A stretch of DNA of 64,000 nt from Xanthomonas sp. GPE 39 (GCF_000963005.1 NZ_JZHZ01000007.1:783624-847623), one strand, 5' to 3'. Shown: positions 17,558-28,684, counted from the first letter of the stretch. Notes: generated from the sequence alone by a model not told the origin. Numbers and translations: made by a program.

Positions 17558-18420
17558 AAATCTCAGTGTGGGCGGGTGTCGCCGTGATTGCGCTGTTCGC
17601 GTTGTTCAGCGCGGTGTTCGTGGTGCCCGAAGATAAGACCGCGATGGTGCTGAACCTGGGCCGGGTGGTTCGCTCCGATCTCACGCCGGGGTTGCACTTC
17701 AAGCTGCCGCTGGTGGAATCGGTGCGCATGTTCGATCGCCGTTTCCAGGTGCTCGATACCACCCCAGCGCGTTATTTCACCGCCGAGCAGAAGGATGTCA
17801 GCGTCAGCTTCTTCGCCATCGGCTATATCTCCGATGTGCGTGCGTTCTACCGCGCCACCACTGGTGGCGATGAAAAAGTGGCCAACACCTTGCTGGCGCC
17901 GATCATCACCGATTCGCTGCGCAATCAGATCAACTCGCGCACCTTGCAGCAATTGGTGTCGGGTGATCGTAGCGAACTGATCGCCAAGCAATTGGTGGCG
18001 ATCAACGCGGCGAGCAAAACGCTGGGCATGCAGATCGTCGACCTGCGCATCAAGCAGATCGATCTGCCGACCGATAGCCGGGTCATCAACGATGTCTACG
18101 AGCGCATGCGCGCGCAGCGCAAGCAGGAAGCGGCGAAGTTGCGTGCCGAAGGCGAAGAGCAAGCGCTGACCATTCGTGCCCAGGCCGACCGCGAGAGCAC
18201 GGTGTTGGTTGCCGAAGCCGAGCGCGACGCGCAGAAACTGCGTGGCGAGGGCGATGCGCAGGCCGCCAGCCTTTATGGCAAGGCCGGCGCGGCCGATCCG
18301 GCGTTCTATGCCTTCTACCGCAGCCTGGAGGCTTACCGTGGCGCCATGGCCGACGGGAATGGGGTGATTGTGTTGGACAAGAACGATCCCTTCCTGCAGT
18401 ACCTCAAGAGCGATCACTGA
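17554..18420 (+). CDS. hflC: HflC, membrane regulator of FtsH
   Basis: The 288-residue product has an N-terminal membrane segment (residues 4-24), then a SPFH domain beginning VVPEDKTAMVLNLGRVV and a long helical, charge-rich C-terminal half (about residues 180-250). It partners with HflK. The ATGA overlap with hflK indicates translational coupling. A strong intrinsic terminator follows at 18542-18589, separating the pair from purA. Confidence 0.95.
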   Translation: MKISVWAGVAVIALFALFSAVFVVPEDKTAMVLNLGRVVRSDLTPGLHFKLPLVESVRMFDRRFQVLDTTPARYFTAEQKDVSVSFFAIGYISDVRAFYRATTGGDEKVANTLLAPIITDSLRNQINSRTLQQLVSGDRSELIAKQLVAINAASKTLGMQIVDLRIKQIDLPTDSRVINDVYERMRAQRKQEAAKLRAEGEEQALTIRAQADRESTVLVAEAERDAQKLRGEGDAQAASLYGKAGAADPAFYAFYRSLEAYRGAMADGNGVIVLDKNDPFLQYLKSDH

Positions 18421-18541
18421 GCGACGCAATCCCGCCTCGGCCAGTGCAGGCGCGGATTGGACGTTTTGATCGCGTCTGCGTTGGGGCTGAATGTCCCGGG
18501 CGAGGGGCTGGTGAGCGTCACCCGAAACCCGGATAATGCAC

Positions 18542-20013
<1,472 letters not shown>

Positions 20014-20022
20014 TCTGTTCGC

Positions 20023-20042
20023 CTGATCCGCGCGCGGATCAG
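20023..20042 (+). terminator. Perfect 20-bp palindrome after purA
   Basis: CTGATCCGCGCGCGGATCAG is a perfect palindrome beginning 9 bp after the purA stop. A second GC-rich stem, CCCCGC/GCGGGG, follows at about 20058-20074. No T-tract is present. Confidence 0.45.
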
Positions 20043-20231
20043 CGCGACACCACGCGCCCCGCGTCTGCGGGGCTGCGCTGCATCGACCGCGCCGCAGATG
20101 CGCAGCGCGGTGTGAGTGGCGATCCCTCTGTGCGCAAAGCGTGAGGATGCGGGCGACGCGTCGCGCGGGTTTGCCCATGCCGGCCACGTTCTTCGACGGC
20201 CGATGCGGTCGTTCCACTGTGCATCTGCTCA

Positions 20232-20249
20232 CTGTCAACGTTATTTCAT
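20232..20249 (+). promoter_or_regulatory. Candidate PHO box upstream of phospholipase C
   Basis: CTGTCAA-CGTT-ATTTCAT matches the two 7-bp direct half-sites of the PhoB consensus (CTGTCAT-N4-CTGTCAT) at 6 and 5 of 7 positions, with correct 4-bp spacing. It lies about 60-80 bp before the plcC start. Phosphate control fits the enzyme's role; the match is by eye. Confidence 0.45.
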
Positions 20250-20307
20250 CCGCCGCCACTAAGCTGGCCGATGCCTGAGCGTTTGCTCGTTGTCGGTATG
20301 CGTTGCC

Positions 20308-22395
20308 GTGGTCGAATACAGCCGTCGTCGTTTCCTTGCGCGTGCGTCCCTGGCCCTGGGGGCCGGAGCGGCCATGCCGCTGTTGCCTGGAGCCATCCGC
20401 AGTGCGTTGGCGGTGCCGCCAGCGCGGGTCACCGGCACGTTGCAGGACGTGCAGCATGTGGTGATCCTGATGCAGGAGAACCGCTCCTTCGACCATTACT
20501 TCGGCTGCTTGCGCGGAGTGCGTGGTTATGGCGATCCACGGCCGCTGCGCCTGCCCAGTGGCCGGCCGGTCTGGTACCAGCCCGAGCCGGGTGCTACGGA
20601 CCGCCATGTGCTGCCATTTCGTCTCAACAGCCAGACCACCAGCGCACAGTGGATGAAGGATCTCAATCACGACTGGAAGGGGGCGCACGAAACCTGGAAA
20701 CATCACGATGCCTGGATCGCGCAGAAGAGCGCGATGAGCATGGGCCATTTCCAGCGCGAGGACTTGCCGTTCTACTACGCGCTGGCTGACGCCTTCACCA
20801 TTTGCGATGGCTACCACGCCTCTTTGTTTGGTCCGACCAATCCCAACCGCATGTACATGTTCACCGGCACCAGCGGCCTGAGCGTCGGCAACGATGGCGA
20901 GCAGGCGGTGAACAATCGCGACGATGGCAACTGGACCGCGGATATGGCGCGCGACAATCCGCGCTTTCCCGGCTACACCTGGACCACCTACGCCGAACGC
21001 TTGCAGCAGGCCGGCATTCGTTGGCAGGTGTATCAGGAGTTCGACAACTACGGCGACAACAGTCACGCGTATTTCGCCAGCTTCCGCAACCTGGATCGTG
21101 CTTCGTCGTTGTACCGTCGCGGGCGTGCCTGGGTGCCAGGTTCCAGTGCCGACAACGCCAAGGCGTCGCGTGGCGAGCATCTGCTCGCCGCGTTCGCACG
21201 CGATGTGCGCGCCGGCACTTTGCCGCAGGTGTCCTGGATCGTCGCGCCGTATCTGCTTAGCGAACATCCAGAATCCACGCCGGCGTATGGCCAATCGTTG
21301 AGTGCGCGTCTGCTGGAGATTCTGGCCGGATCGCCCGAGGTCTGGTCCAAGACGGTCTTCCTGATCAACTACGACGAGAACGATGGCTTCTTCGACCACG
21401 TGCCGCCGGCATTGCCTGCGATCCGTGCCGAGCTTGGGGCCAGCAATGTGGACCTGCATGGCGAGGACTATCACGGTGTTCCGGTTGGACTGGGGCCGCG
21501 CGTGCCGATGTTGGTGGTGTCGCCGTGGAGCCGCGGTGGCTGGGTGAATTCGCAGGTGTTCGACCACACCTCGGTGATCCGCTTCCTGGAGCGTCGTTTC
21601 GGTGTCATGGAACCCAACATCAATCCCTGGCGTCGCGCGGTCGCTGGCGATCTGACTTCGACGTTGGACTTTGCCGGTCACGATGCGGCACCGGTCGCGT
21701 TGCCGCAAACGCGCGACTTCATCGCCCGGATTGATGCCACTGCGACGCTGCCGCCGCCGCAACGTCCTGCGCAGCAGGCGCTGCCGGTGCAGGAGCCGGG
21801 GCAGCGCCCGGCGCGCGCGCTGCCCTACGATGTCGATGTGCGCTTGCAGGTGCAAGCGCATGCTCAGGTGTTACGCATGCGTAACCGGGGTGCCGCCGGC
21901 GTGGCGCTCAATGTCTATGCCGATGACGGTGTTGCCGGCCCCTGGTTCTACACCTTGGCCGCCGCTAGCGAGTTGCAGGACACGCGCGCGTGGCGCGGCG
22001 ATGTCGCCGATGCCGGGTATGCGCTGCGCGTCCATGGCCCGAACGGTTTTCTGCGCGAGTTCCATGGCGACGGCCTCACCGATGCCGGTTTGCATGCCGA
22101 GATCGATTACGACGTCGCGGCACAATGTCTGCTGTTGGAGTTGGGCAATGCGTGCGCGCAGTCGAGCACGTTGCGGGTTCGCGATGGCTATCGGGATGGT
22201 GCGCAGCAAACCTATGTGCTGGCTCTGGGTGAGCGCCGCGTGCTGCGTTTCCCGTTGCAGGCGCAGCACCATTGGTACGACCTGCTGGTCACCAGCGAGG
22301 TCATGCCAGCGTGGCGGCGACGTTTGGCCGGGCATATCGAAACCGGACATCCGAGCATGAGCGATCCGGCAATCGGGCGCGTTGCCGTCGCCTGA
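20308..22395 (+). CDS. plcC: Phosphocholine-specific phospholipase C, Tat-exported
   Basis: The product is about 695 residues. A twin-arginine signal (SRRRFLARASLALGAG) is followed by the phosphoesterase domain (VVILMQENRSFDHYFG, LFGPTNPNRMYMFTG, INYDENDGFFDHVPP) and two C-terminal DUF756 repeats after about residue 490. The enzyme hydrolyses phosphatidylcholine or sphingomyelin outside the inner membrane, releasing phosphocholine. No ATG lies close to the Tat motif: GTG 20308 or TTG 20290 are the possible starts, and 20308 gives a typical short N-region. A candidate PHO box lies upstream. The gene is convergent with a TonB receptor gene. Confidence 0.92.
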   Translation: MVEYSRRRFLARASLALGAGAAMPLLPGAIRSALAVPPARVTGTLQDVQHVVILMQENRSFDHYFGCLRGVRGYGDPRPLRLPSGRPVWYQPEPGATDRHVLPFRLNSQTTSAQWMKDLNHDWKGAHETWKHHDAWIAQKSAMSMGHFQREDLPFYYALADAFTICDGYHASLFGPTNPNRMYMFTGTSGLSVGNDGEQAVNNRDDGNWTADMARDNPRFPGYTWTTYAERLQQAGIRWQVYQEFDNYGDNSHAYFASFRNLDRASSLYRRGRAWVPGSSADNAKASRGEHLLAAFARDVRAGTLPQVSWIVAPYLLSEHPESTPAYGQSLSARLLEILAGSPEVWSKTVFLINYDENDGFFDHVPPALPAIRAELGASNVDLHGEDYHGVPVGLGPRVPMLVVSPWSRGGWVNSQVFDHTSVIRFLERRFGVMEPNINPWRRAVAGDLTSTLDFAGHDAAPVALPQTRDFIARIDATATLPPPQRPAQQALPVQEPGQRPARALPYDVDVRLQVQAHAQVLRMRNRGAAGVALNVYADDGVAGPWFYTLAAASELQDTRAWRGDVADAGYALRVHGPNGFLREFHGDGLTDAGLHAEIDYDVAAQCLLLELGNACAQSSTLRVRDGYRDGAQQTYVLALGERRVLRFPLQAQHHWYDLLVTSEVMPAWRRRLAGHIETGHPSMSDPAIGRVAVA

Positions 22396-22480
22396 CGCAC
22401 CGCTGGTGCGCCGTGCGACGCGGGCAGGGATGCCATGGCCGAGTGTTTGTGATGTGTCGGTGCGTCTGCGTAAAAGCCGG

Positions 22481-22502
22481 GACGATGGACGATGGACGAT
22501 GG
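22481..22502. repeat. Short 7-bp tandem repeat (gacgatg x3)
   Basis: Three consecutive copies of GACGATG in the spacer between plcC and the convergent TonB receptor gene. No function is apparent. Confidence 0.7.
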
Positions 22503-22609
22503 TGCCCGTGGTGGGCGTGGTGATTGTGTTGGTGCGTGTCGTGATCCGCACGGCGATCAACATTGCGCAGTTGCAGTCGCATGTGCGCCGTCATCCGTCC
22601 CCATGCAAA

Positions 22610-22646
22610 TGAAACGCCGCCGCTGCTTGCGCAACGGCGGCGGTAT
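22610..22646 (-). terminator. Intrinsic terminator of the leftward TonB receptor gene
   Basis: On the minus strand the arms CGCCGCCG and CGGCGGCG (22635-22642 and 22615-22622) form an 8-bp stem with a 12-nt loop, followed by TTTCATTT. It lies about 30 bp beyond the receptor stop codon. Confidence 0.7.
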
Positions 22647-22673
22647 CGCCCTCCTTGGTGTTGTGCGTATCGC

Positions 22674-24986
22674 TTAGAACTTGCCGTTGAAGGTGACGAA
22701 GAGCTGCCTCGGTGCGCCGGCCATCAAGGTCTGGTTATAGCCATTGGGGTCGGAGACTACGTAGCCGTTGGTGCCGACGGTGGCGAAGTAGCGCTTGTCC
22801 AACAGATTGGTGACGTTGGCGCTCAGCCCCAGGTTCTGGAACATGCCGACTTGGCCGAAGTCGTAACCGACGCTCATGTCGAAGCGCCAGTAGCTGGGGA
22901 CTGACGAATCGTTGAGGTAGCTGATGTAGCGGCGGCTGGTGTATTTGCCGTCCAGCGACGCATGCCAGCCGGCGTTCTCGTAGGCAAGGCTGCTGGAGAA
23001 CATCCATTCGGGGATGCCGACCACGTGCTTACCGGAGGTCGCCACCACTCCACCGTTGAGGTAGTCGTCCTGATAAGTAGAGTTGTCGTAAGACAGCGAG
23101 TTCAGCCAGCGCAATTGCTCGATCGGACGCCAGATCACCGCCAGGTCAGCGCCCTGGCTGCGTACCGAACCGACGTTGTTGAGCGTGGCCGAGCAGGTCT
23201 GGATCGCGCTGCACGGCGAGGTCACCAGCAAGCGGTTGTCGAACATGGTGCGATACAGCGCCAGCGATGCTTCGACGCCGTCACCGCGCACGCGGTAGCC
23301 CATTTCATAGGTCTGCGCGGTTTCCGGTTTCAGCGATCCCTTGATGGCATTGAACGCGTTCTGCGATTCCTGGAATGGGGTGAAGCCGAAGCCGGCCATG
23401 TTCTTGTTGTAGGAGGCGTAGACCTCCTGGTGATCGTCGATCTTGAAGTTCGCACCGACTTGCGGCAGCAAGTTCGAGTCTGCCTTGATCTCGCCAGCGG
23501 CGTTGGCCTTGGACGGCACCAACGAATGCGCGGTGGTGTCCACGATCAGTTTCTTGGCACCGAAGTTCAGAGTCAGGCGTTCGTCGAGCAGGTGCAGCGT
23601 ATCCTGCGCGTAGACCATGCGAGTGTCGGTGTCGTAGTGCTGGTCGAAGCCGCGCGCAAACGGCGTGCCGTGCTGGTTGAAGTAATACAGGTCGGTGAAT
23701 GGACCATTGAGCAGGAAGTAATTGCGTTCCTGCACGGTCTTGGCGTTCTGATACCAGCCGCCGATCTCGATCTCGTTGCCGCTCACGGTGAAGTTGAGCG
23801 AGCCGGTGACACCGCGTCGGTTGAGATGGTAGTCGGTGGTGCGCATCGATAGCGGGATGGTCGCCGAGGACGCCGCGTATGGCGTTGTCCATTGGCCTTC
23901 GCCATTGTTGTTATGCGCATAGCCGGTGAGGTTTAGCGTGGTGCTGCCGCCCAGGTTGAAACTACCGCTGAGCGCGGCCAGGTTATCGCGGCGCAGGCCG
24001 GCGCCGGAGTAATAGGACGCATCGGCCTTGTCGTAGTCGGCAGGCAGGCCATTGAGTGAAGCCGGGTAGCTGCCCTGGCCGTTGAGTGCGTTGGCGATCT
24101 GCACGGCGCTGTTCCAGTCCGGCATCAGGTAGTCCCAGTTCCAGCCAAGCACTTTTTGCGAGGTCAGCGACAAATCCATGATGTCGTATTCCTTGCGGTG
24201 CGAGCTGTCCAGGAACAGGCTGACCCGGTTGCCGTCGCCCCACTGGTACAGCGCCTTGGCGTTAGCCTGGTTGTATTCGTTATTGCCGTAGCCTTTCCAT
24301 TTGTCTGCTTCGCCGTGTACCACCGAGGTGTACAGCGAGAACCCATGGAGGTCGCCGGTGTCGCCACGCAGGTAGGTGCGGCGGGTACTGTCCGAGCCGA
24401 TGGTCTGGCTGAAGCGGATGCCGGCCTCGGCGTCTGGATCGGCGGAGAAGTAACGCACGGTGCCGCCGAGATTACTGCTCGACGCGGTGCCCAGCGCGCC
24501 AGCGCCCTGCGCCAGTTCCACCGATGCCACGTTTTCGGAGATGATCGCGCGAGTCACTTGCAGGCCGTCGGTGACCCCGTAGCTCATGTTGCCCAGCGGT
24601 ACCCCGTCCAGGGTGAAGCCCAGGCGGCTCTGGTCGAAACCGTGCAGGCTGATCGTGGTGGACCACTCGTAGGCACCCCATGCGTCGGCCGACTGGAACT
24701 GCACGCCGGGCAGCTTGTCCAGCACCTTCAGTGCGCTGGTGCCGGGCGTGGAAATTTGGATGTCCTGGCGGGTGATGCGCTGCACCTGGCGGGTGGTGCC
24801 GGTGGAGGCGACGGTGATCGCATCGAGCATCTTCGCATCGCTGCCGCTGTCCACGTTGGTGGAGGCATCTGCGGTGGCGGTGGCTGGTGCTGGCGCGGTA
24901 TCTGCAAGCGCGGCGAAAGCCGGCAGAGCGGACGCGACGGCGAGCACCAGCGCATGCGGGCGCAAGGATCGGGAAGTGGACAGCAT
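22674..24986 (-). CDS. TonB-dependent outer-membrane receptor
   Basis: The 770-residue product has a signal peptide (cleavage near FAALADT), an N-terminal ITVASTGTTRQVQRITRQDI plug start, LDKLPGVQFQSADAWGAYEW and a barrel ending in TFNGKF. The plug reads LDGVPLGNMSYGVTDG. Ligand unknown. It is convergent with the phospholipase C gene, so a role in taking up a product such as a phosphocholine-related compound is only a positional guess. Confidence 0.87.
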   Translation of the reverse strand: MLSTSRSLRPHALVLAVASALPAFAALADTAPAPATATADASTNVDSGSDAKMLDAITVASTGTTRQVQRITRQDIQISTPGTSALKVLDKLPGVQFQSADAWGAYEWSTTISLHGFDQSRLGFTLDGVPLGNMSYGVTDGLQVTRAIISENVASVELAQGAGALGTASSSNLGGTVRYFSADPDAEAGIRFSQTIGSDSTRRTYLRGDTGDLHGFSLYTSVVHGEADKWKGYGNNEYNQANAKALYQWGDGNRVSLFLDSSHRKEYDIMDLSLTSQKVLGWNWDYLMPDWNSAVQIANALNGQGSYPASLNGLPADYDKADASYYSGAGLRRDNLAALSGSFNLGGSTTLNLTGYAHNNNGEGQWTTPYAASSATIPLSMRTTDYHLNRRGVTGSLNFTVSGNEIEIGGWYQNAKTVQERNYFLLNGPFTDLYYFNQHGTPFARGFDQHYDTDTRMVYAQDTLHLLDERLTLNFGAKKLIVDTTAHSLVPSKANAAGEIKADSNLLPQVGANFKIDDHQEVYASYNKNMAGFGFTPFQESQNAFNAIKGSLKPETAQTYEMGYRVRGDGVEASLALYRTMFDNRLLVTSPCSAIQTCSATLNNVGSVRSQGADLAVIWRPIEQLRWLNSLSYDNSTYQDDYLNGGVVATSGKHVVGIPEWMFSSSLAYENAGWHASLDGKYTSRRYISYLNDSSVPSYWRFDMSVGYDFGQVGMFQNLGLSANVTNLLDKRYFATVGTNGYVVSDPNGYNQTLMAGAPRQLFVTFNGKF

Positions 24987-25258
24987 CGAGAGTCACCAAT
25001 CATGTAGAGAAAGACGTGCCGGGCTTGTTGCGTGATGCGCGGGCAGCCCGTGCCATGCCGACATACGGCTGGCACGTTACGGTGAACGGATTCTGTGAAA
25101 GTTTCGGGACTGTTCTGTGTCGCCTTCAGGACAGCGGGCGAAGTTCAGCGGATGAGGGCGGCCGATGCTGCGTGTCCTGGCTGTGCCCTGGTTGCGGCGG
25201 TCACAGTGTTGTCGGCGCGACGTTATGATGCCCGGCCTGCCACTGTCACCGTGCCTCG

Positions 25259-26131
25259 ATGAAACTCGCCATTCTGTCCCGCAACAGTAAGTTGTATTCG
25301 ACGCGGCGCCTGGTCGAGGCTGCGCGTGAGCGCGGGCACACGGTGCGGGTGTTGGATCCGTTACGCTGCTACATGCGCATCGCGCCGGGTGCCTTCACCA
25401 TGCACTACAAAGGCAAACCGATCACCGGCTACGACGCGGTGATCCCGCGCCTGGGCAATTCCGTGACCCGCTATGGCACCGCCGTGTTGCGGCAACTGGA
25501 AATGATGGGGGTGCGTACTCCCAATCCATCCGATGCGATCTTGCGCGCACGCGACAAGTTGCGTGCGCACCAGTTGTTGGCTGCCAAGGGCATCGACATG
25601 CCGATGACCGTGTTTGGCGACAACCCCGACGACACCGGCGATCTGCTCTCCATGCTGGGGCCTCCGCCGCACGTGGTGAAGTTGAACGAAGGTACCCAGG
25701 GCACCGGGGTGATCCTGACCGAAAAGGCCAGCGCCTCGCGGGGGGTGGTCGAGGCGTTGCGCGGGCTGTACGCCAATTTCCTGGTGCAGGAATTCATCGC
25801 CGAGGCCGAGGGTGCCGATCTGCGCTGTTTCGTGGTGGGCGATCAGGTCGTGGCCGCGATGCGTCGGACCGCGCCGGAAGGCGACTTCCGTTCCAACCTG
25901 CATCTAGGCGGCACGGCCGAGCGCTACAGCCCCAGCCGCAGCGAACAGGAGGTCGCGATCCGCTCGGTCAAGGCACTGGGGCTTGGGGTGGCCGGGGTCG
26001 ATCTGATCCGCTCGCAGCGGGGGCCGCTGGTTCTGGAGGTCAATTCCACGCCGGGCCTGGAGGGCATCGAATCGGTGTGCGGACGGGATATCGCCGACAA
26101 GATCATCGCGCATCTCGAAGTCGAAAATTAG
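25259..26131 (+). CDS. rimK: RimK-type ATP-grasp glutamate ligase
   Basis: The 290-residue product has an N-terminal pre-ATP-grasp domain ([18 protein letters not shown]) and an ATP-grasp fold with [32 protein letters not shown] and [13 protein letters not shown]. RimK adds glutamates to the C terminus of ribosomal protein S6 and can make poly-glutamate. The length is typical. An AT-rich spacer and a candidate sRNA follow. Confidence 0.93.
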   Translation: MKLAILSRNSKLYSTRRLVEAARERGHTVRVLDPLRCYMRIAPGAFTMHYKGKPITGYDAVIPRLGNSVTRYGTAVLRQLEMMGVRTPNPSDAILRARDKLRAHQLLAAKGIDMPMTVFGDNPDDTGDLLSMLGPPPHVVKLNEGTQGTGVILTEKASASRGVVEALRGLYANFLVQEFIAEAEGADLRCFVVGDQVVAAMRRTAPEGDFRSNLHLGGTAERYSPSRSEQEVAIRSVKALGLGVAGVDLIRSQRGPLVLEVNSTPGLEGIESVCGRDIADKIIAHLEVEN

Positions 26132-26663
26132 TTAATTAAATCAATTAATTATCTTTATTTGTGATCATCATTTCTGACTTAACGCCGGTTTAATTCCGTG
26201 CTGCGTATGCTTCCCCTTACCGCAGCTCTGCCCTCCTCAGCAGGAACGGTAATCGGGATAGATACTTTTGGCCCAGGTGGCATCGTCCCCTGGGCCTTTT
26301 TCTTGGGCGCAATCAGCGTGTAGTGGCATTGGGTGCGGCCATGCCTGCGGCGCGCGACGACAGTGCGACCGGACTGGAGGCATTTGAGGTGCCTGGAGAG
26401 GGTGGGGTGGCAGGCGAGGCCAGTGCCCGTGGAGCGATGCCGGAGATGAAAGGTGAGGCGCTCATGAACGTGAACGAGGCGTTCGCGCGGGAACTCCGTA
26501 CAATCGAGCTGAGTGTTTGAGCGCGACCAATGTGGTGTGCGCTGCGGCTTCGTTGCGCGTTACCGCGCAATGCGCAGGCTGCGGCGCAACGCCGTCGCGA
26601 GAACGAGGGTGCGCCGGACGTGATGTAGCGCAATCCAAATGGCAAGTACGACTGACGGGGTAA
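26132..26663. other. 532-bp intergenic region between rimK and the response regulator gene
   Basis: The first 50 bp are unusually AT-rich, with the repeated element TTAATTA. A structured small-RNA candidate with its own terminator occupies about 26187-26301. The remaining 360 bp hold no convincing gene; short open frames there lack ribosome-binding sites. The colR promoter must lie at the right-hand end. Confidence 0.6.
26187..26301 (+). ncRNA. Candidate small RNA with C-rich loops (sX13-like)
   Basis: Three consecutive stem-loops are visible. Stem 1 is GCTGCG/CGCAGC (26200-26205, 26221-26226) with a 15-nt loop holding CCCC. Stem 2 is CTGC/GCAG (26228-26231, 26240-26243) with loop CCTCCTCA. 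Stem 3 is GGCCCAGG/CCTGGGCC (26270-26277, 26289-26296) followed by five T's, a strong intrinsic terminator with no gene in front of it. C-rich loops are the hallmark of the Xanthomonas sRNA sX13, which pairs with G-rich ribosome-binding sites. The size (about 115 nt) also fits. The 5' end is uncertain. Confidence 0.6.
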
Positions 26664-27347
26664 ATGTTGGTGCGAATTTTAGTGATCGAAGACAACAGCG
26701 ACATCGCCGCCAATCTGGGCGATTACCTCGAAGACCGTGGCCACACCGTCGATTTCGCCGCCGACGGTGTCACCGGCCTGCACCTTGCGGTCGTGCACGA
26801 GTTCGATGCGATCGTGCTCGACCTCAACCTGCCCGGCATGGATGGCATCGAAGTTTGCCGCAAGCTGCGCAACGAAGCGCGCAAGCAAACCCCGGTGCTG
26901 ATGCTCACCGCCCGCGATTCGCTGGACAACAAGCTCGCCGGCTTCGATTCCGGTGCCGACGACTATCTGATCAAGCCGTTCGCGCTGCAGGAAGTGGAAG
27001 TACGGCTCAATGCGCTGTCGCGGCGTGGAAAAGGGGTGCACACCCGAGTTCTGGTGACAGGCGATCTGGAGTACAACCTGGACACGTTGGAAGTGCGACG
27101 CCAGAGCAAGCTGTTGCAGCTCAATCCCACCGCGTTGAAGATCCTGCAGGCATTGATGGAAGCTTCTCCCGCCGTGGTCACCCGGCAGGAGCTGGAAACC
27201 CGAGTGTGGGGCGAGGAGCTGCCGGATTCGGACTCCTTGCGTGTGCACATCCATGGCCTGCGTGCGGTAGTGGACAAGCCGTTCGGCGTGCCGATGATCC
27301 AGACCCGTCACGGCATCGGCTACCGCATCGCCGCGCCCGATGCCTGA
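26664..27347 (+). CDS. colR: OmpR-family response regulator, ColR/VgrR-like
   Basis: The 227-residue product has a receiver domain (ILVIEDNSD, phospho-acceptor Asp53 in IVLDLNLPG, Lys in LIKPFA) and a C-terminal winged helix (about residues 128-222) ending IQTRHGIGYRIAAPDA. It overlaps the histidine kinase gene by 8 bp. The sequence and pairing resemble ColR/VgrR of Xanthomonas, which controls metal and stress responses and virulence; the name is by family resemblance. Confidence 0.78.
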   Translation: MLVRILVIEDNSDIAANLGDYLEDRGHTVDFAADGVTGLHLAVVHEFDAIVLDLNLPGMDGIEVCRKLRNEARKQTPVLMLTARDSLDNKLAGFDSGADDYLIKPFALQEVEVRLNALSRRGKGVHTRVLVTGDLEYNLDTLEVRRQSKLLQLNPTALKILQALMEASPAVVTRQELETRVWGEELPDSDSLRVHIHGLRAVVDKPFGVPMIQTRHGIGYRIAAPDA

Positions 27348-28674
27348 AGCCGGTGTGTTGCCTCGGGTGATGCGGCGGCACGGGCGTTATCGTCGTCGCC
27401 TCCGCAGCCGCATCATTCTGTCCTTCGTGCTGTTGGGTTTCTGCCTGACGGCGCTGTTCGCGTTCGCCACCATTTGGGCGCGTGAGCGGGTGGAGAATCA
27501 ACTGGTCGAAGTGGTGTTGAACCGCAATATCGACGAATATTCGCACCGTTTCTTCTCCGATCCGTCCAAAAATCCCGATCTGCCGGTGCAGCAGATGGTC
27601 GGCCGGGTGGTCAAGAGCGACCGTTTCGAGGCGCTCAGGCGCGAGCAGCCGGAGTGGTACAACTTCTCTGACGGCATCCATCCTGTGTCCGGTCGCGACG
27701 AGACCGGCAAAGCGTTCGCCTACAAAGTGGCGGTGCGCAAGACGCCGAACGTGTGGTTCTTCCTCGCCTACGATATGACCCAGACGATCCAGGGCGAGGT
27801 GCAGCTCAAGCGCACGCTGATCCTGTCCGTGCTGGTGTTCAGCGCGCTGTCGCTGGTGATCGGCTGGTGGTCGGCGTCGCGGGTGATGCGTCCGGTGTCG
27901 GATCTGGCCGCACGCTTGCGCGCCTATCGCGGTAGTAGCGATCCCAAGCCGTTGGCGCCGCACTTCCCCGACGACGAGGTCGGCCAGTTGGCCGAGGCGC
28001 TGGACAATTACTCGGCGCGCTTGACTGAAGTGGTGCAGCGCGACCGTGAGTTCAACGCCGACGTCAGCCATGAACTGCGGACTCCGTTGGCGGTGATCCG
28101 TGGCGCCACGGAGCTGCTGTTGACCCGTCCCAATCTCGACGACAAGGTGTTGCAACGGCTGCAGCGTATCCAGCGCGCCGAACAGCAGTGCAGCGACTTG
28201 ATTGGTTCGTTGTTGCTGTTGTCGCGCAACGAACGCGGGCAGGGACATAGCAACGTCGCCAAGGTCGCCGAGCAACTGATCGAGTCGCATCGGGCTCAAT
28301 TGGGCGGTAAACCACTGCAGTTGCTGCTGGAGGGCGAGCGTGGGTTGACCATCGACGCGCCCGAGTCGGCGCTCTCGGTGGCGCTGGGCAATCTGATCGG
28401 CAACGCGGTCAAGTACACCCAGGAAGGCCAGGTGTTGGTGCGGGTGTTGAGCGATGCGGTGCAGGTGATCGACTCCGGTCCCGGCCTCAGCGAAGAAGAC
28501 GCCGCCAAGCTATTCCAGCGCGGCTATCGCGGCACCCACGCGGGTCATTCGCAGGGTGGCGGCATCGGTCTGTCGATCGTCAGCCGTTTGTGCGATCTGT
28601 ATGGCTGGCAGGTCAACGTGCGTCCGGGCGCGGTCAAGGGCGTGGTCGCGACGCTGTGGTTCAAGCCGGCGTAA
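27340..28674 (+). CDS. colS: Membrane sensor histidine kinase, ColS/VgrS-like
   Basis: The 444-residue product has two membrane segments (about residues 25-47 and 155-175) around a roughly 105-residue periplasmic sensor. It then has a HAMP linker, a dimerisation domain with His244 in ADVSHELRTPL, and an ATPase domain (NLIGNAVKYT, DSGPGLS, GGGIGLSIV). The periplasmic part contains EQPE at residues 102-105, an ExxE motif; in VgrS/ColS-type kinases such a motif binds iron. It is translationally coupled to the regulator gene. Confidence 0.8.
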   Translation: MPEAGVLPRVMRRHGRYRRRLRSRIILSFVLLGFCLTALFAFATIWARERVENQLVEVVLNRNIDEYSHRFFSDPSKNPDLPVQQMVGRVVKSDRFEALRREQPEWYNFSDGIHPVSGRDETGKAFAYKVAVRKTPNVWFFLAYDMTQTIQGEVQLKRTLILSVLVFSALSLVIGWWSASRVMRPVSDLAARLRAYRGSSDPKPLAPHFPDDEVGQLAEALDNYSARLTEVVQRDREFNADVSHELRTPLAVIRGATELLLTRPNLDDKVLQRLQRIQRAEQQCSDLIGSLLLLSRNERGQGHSNVAKVAEQLIESHRAQLGGKPLQLLLEGERGLTIDAPESALSVALGNLIGNAVKYTQEGQVLVRVLSDAVQVIDSGPGLSEEDAAKLFQRGYRGTHAGHSQGGGIGLSIVSRLCDLYGWQVNVRPGAVKGVVATLWFKPA

Positions 28675-28684
28675 CACGGTGATG

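Noticed and set aside
26323-26520. Possible 65-residue protein after the small RNA
   Set aside because: No ribosome-binding site or similarity; the composition is like intergenic DNA.
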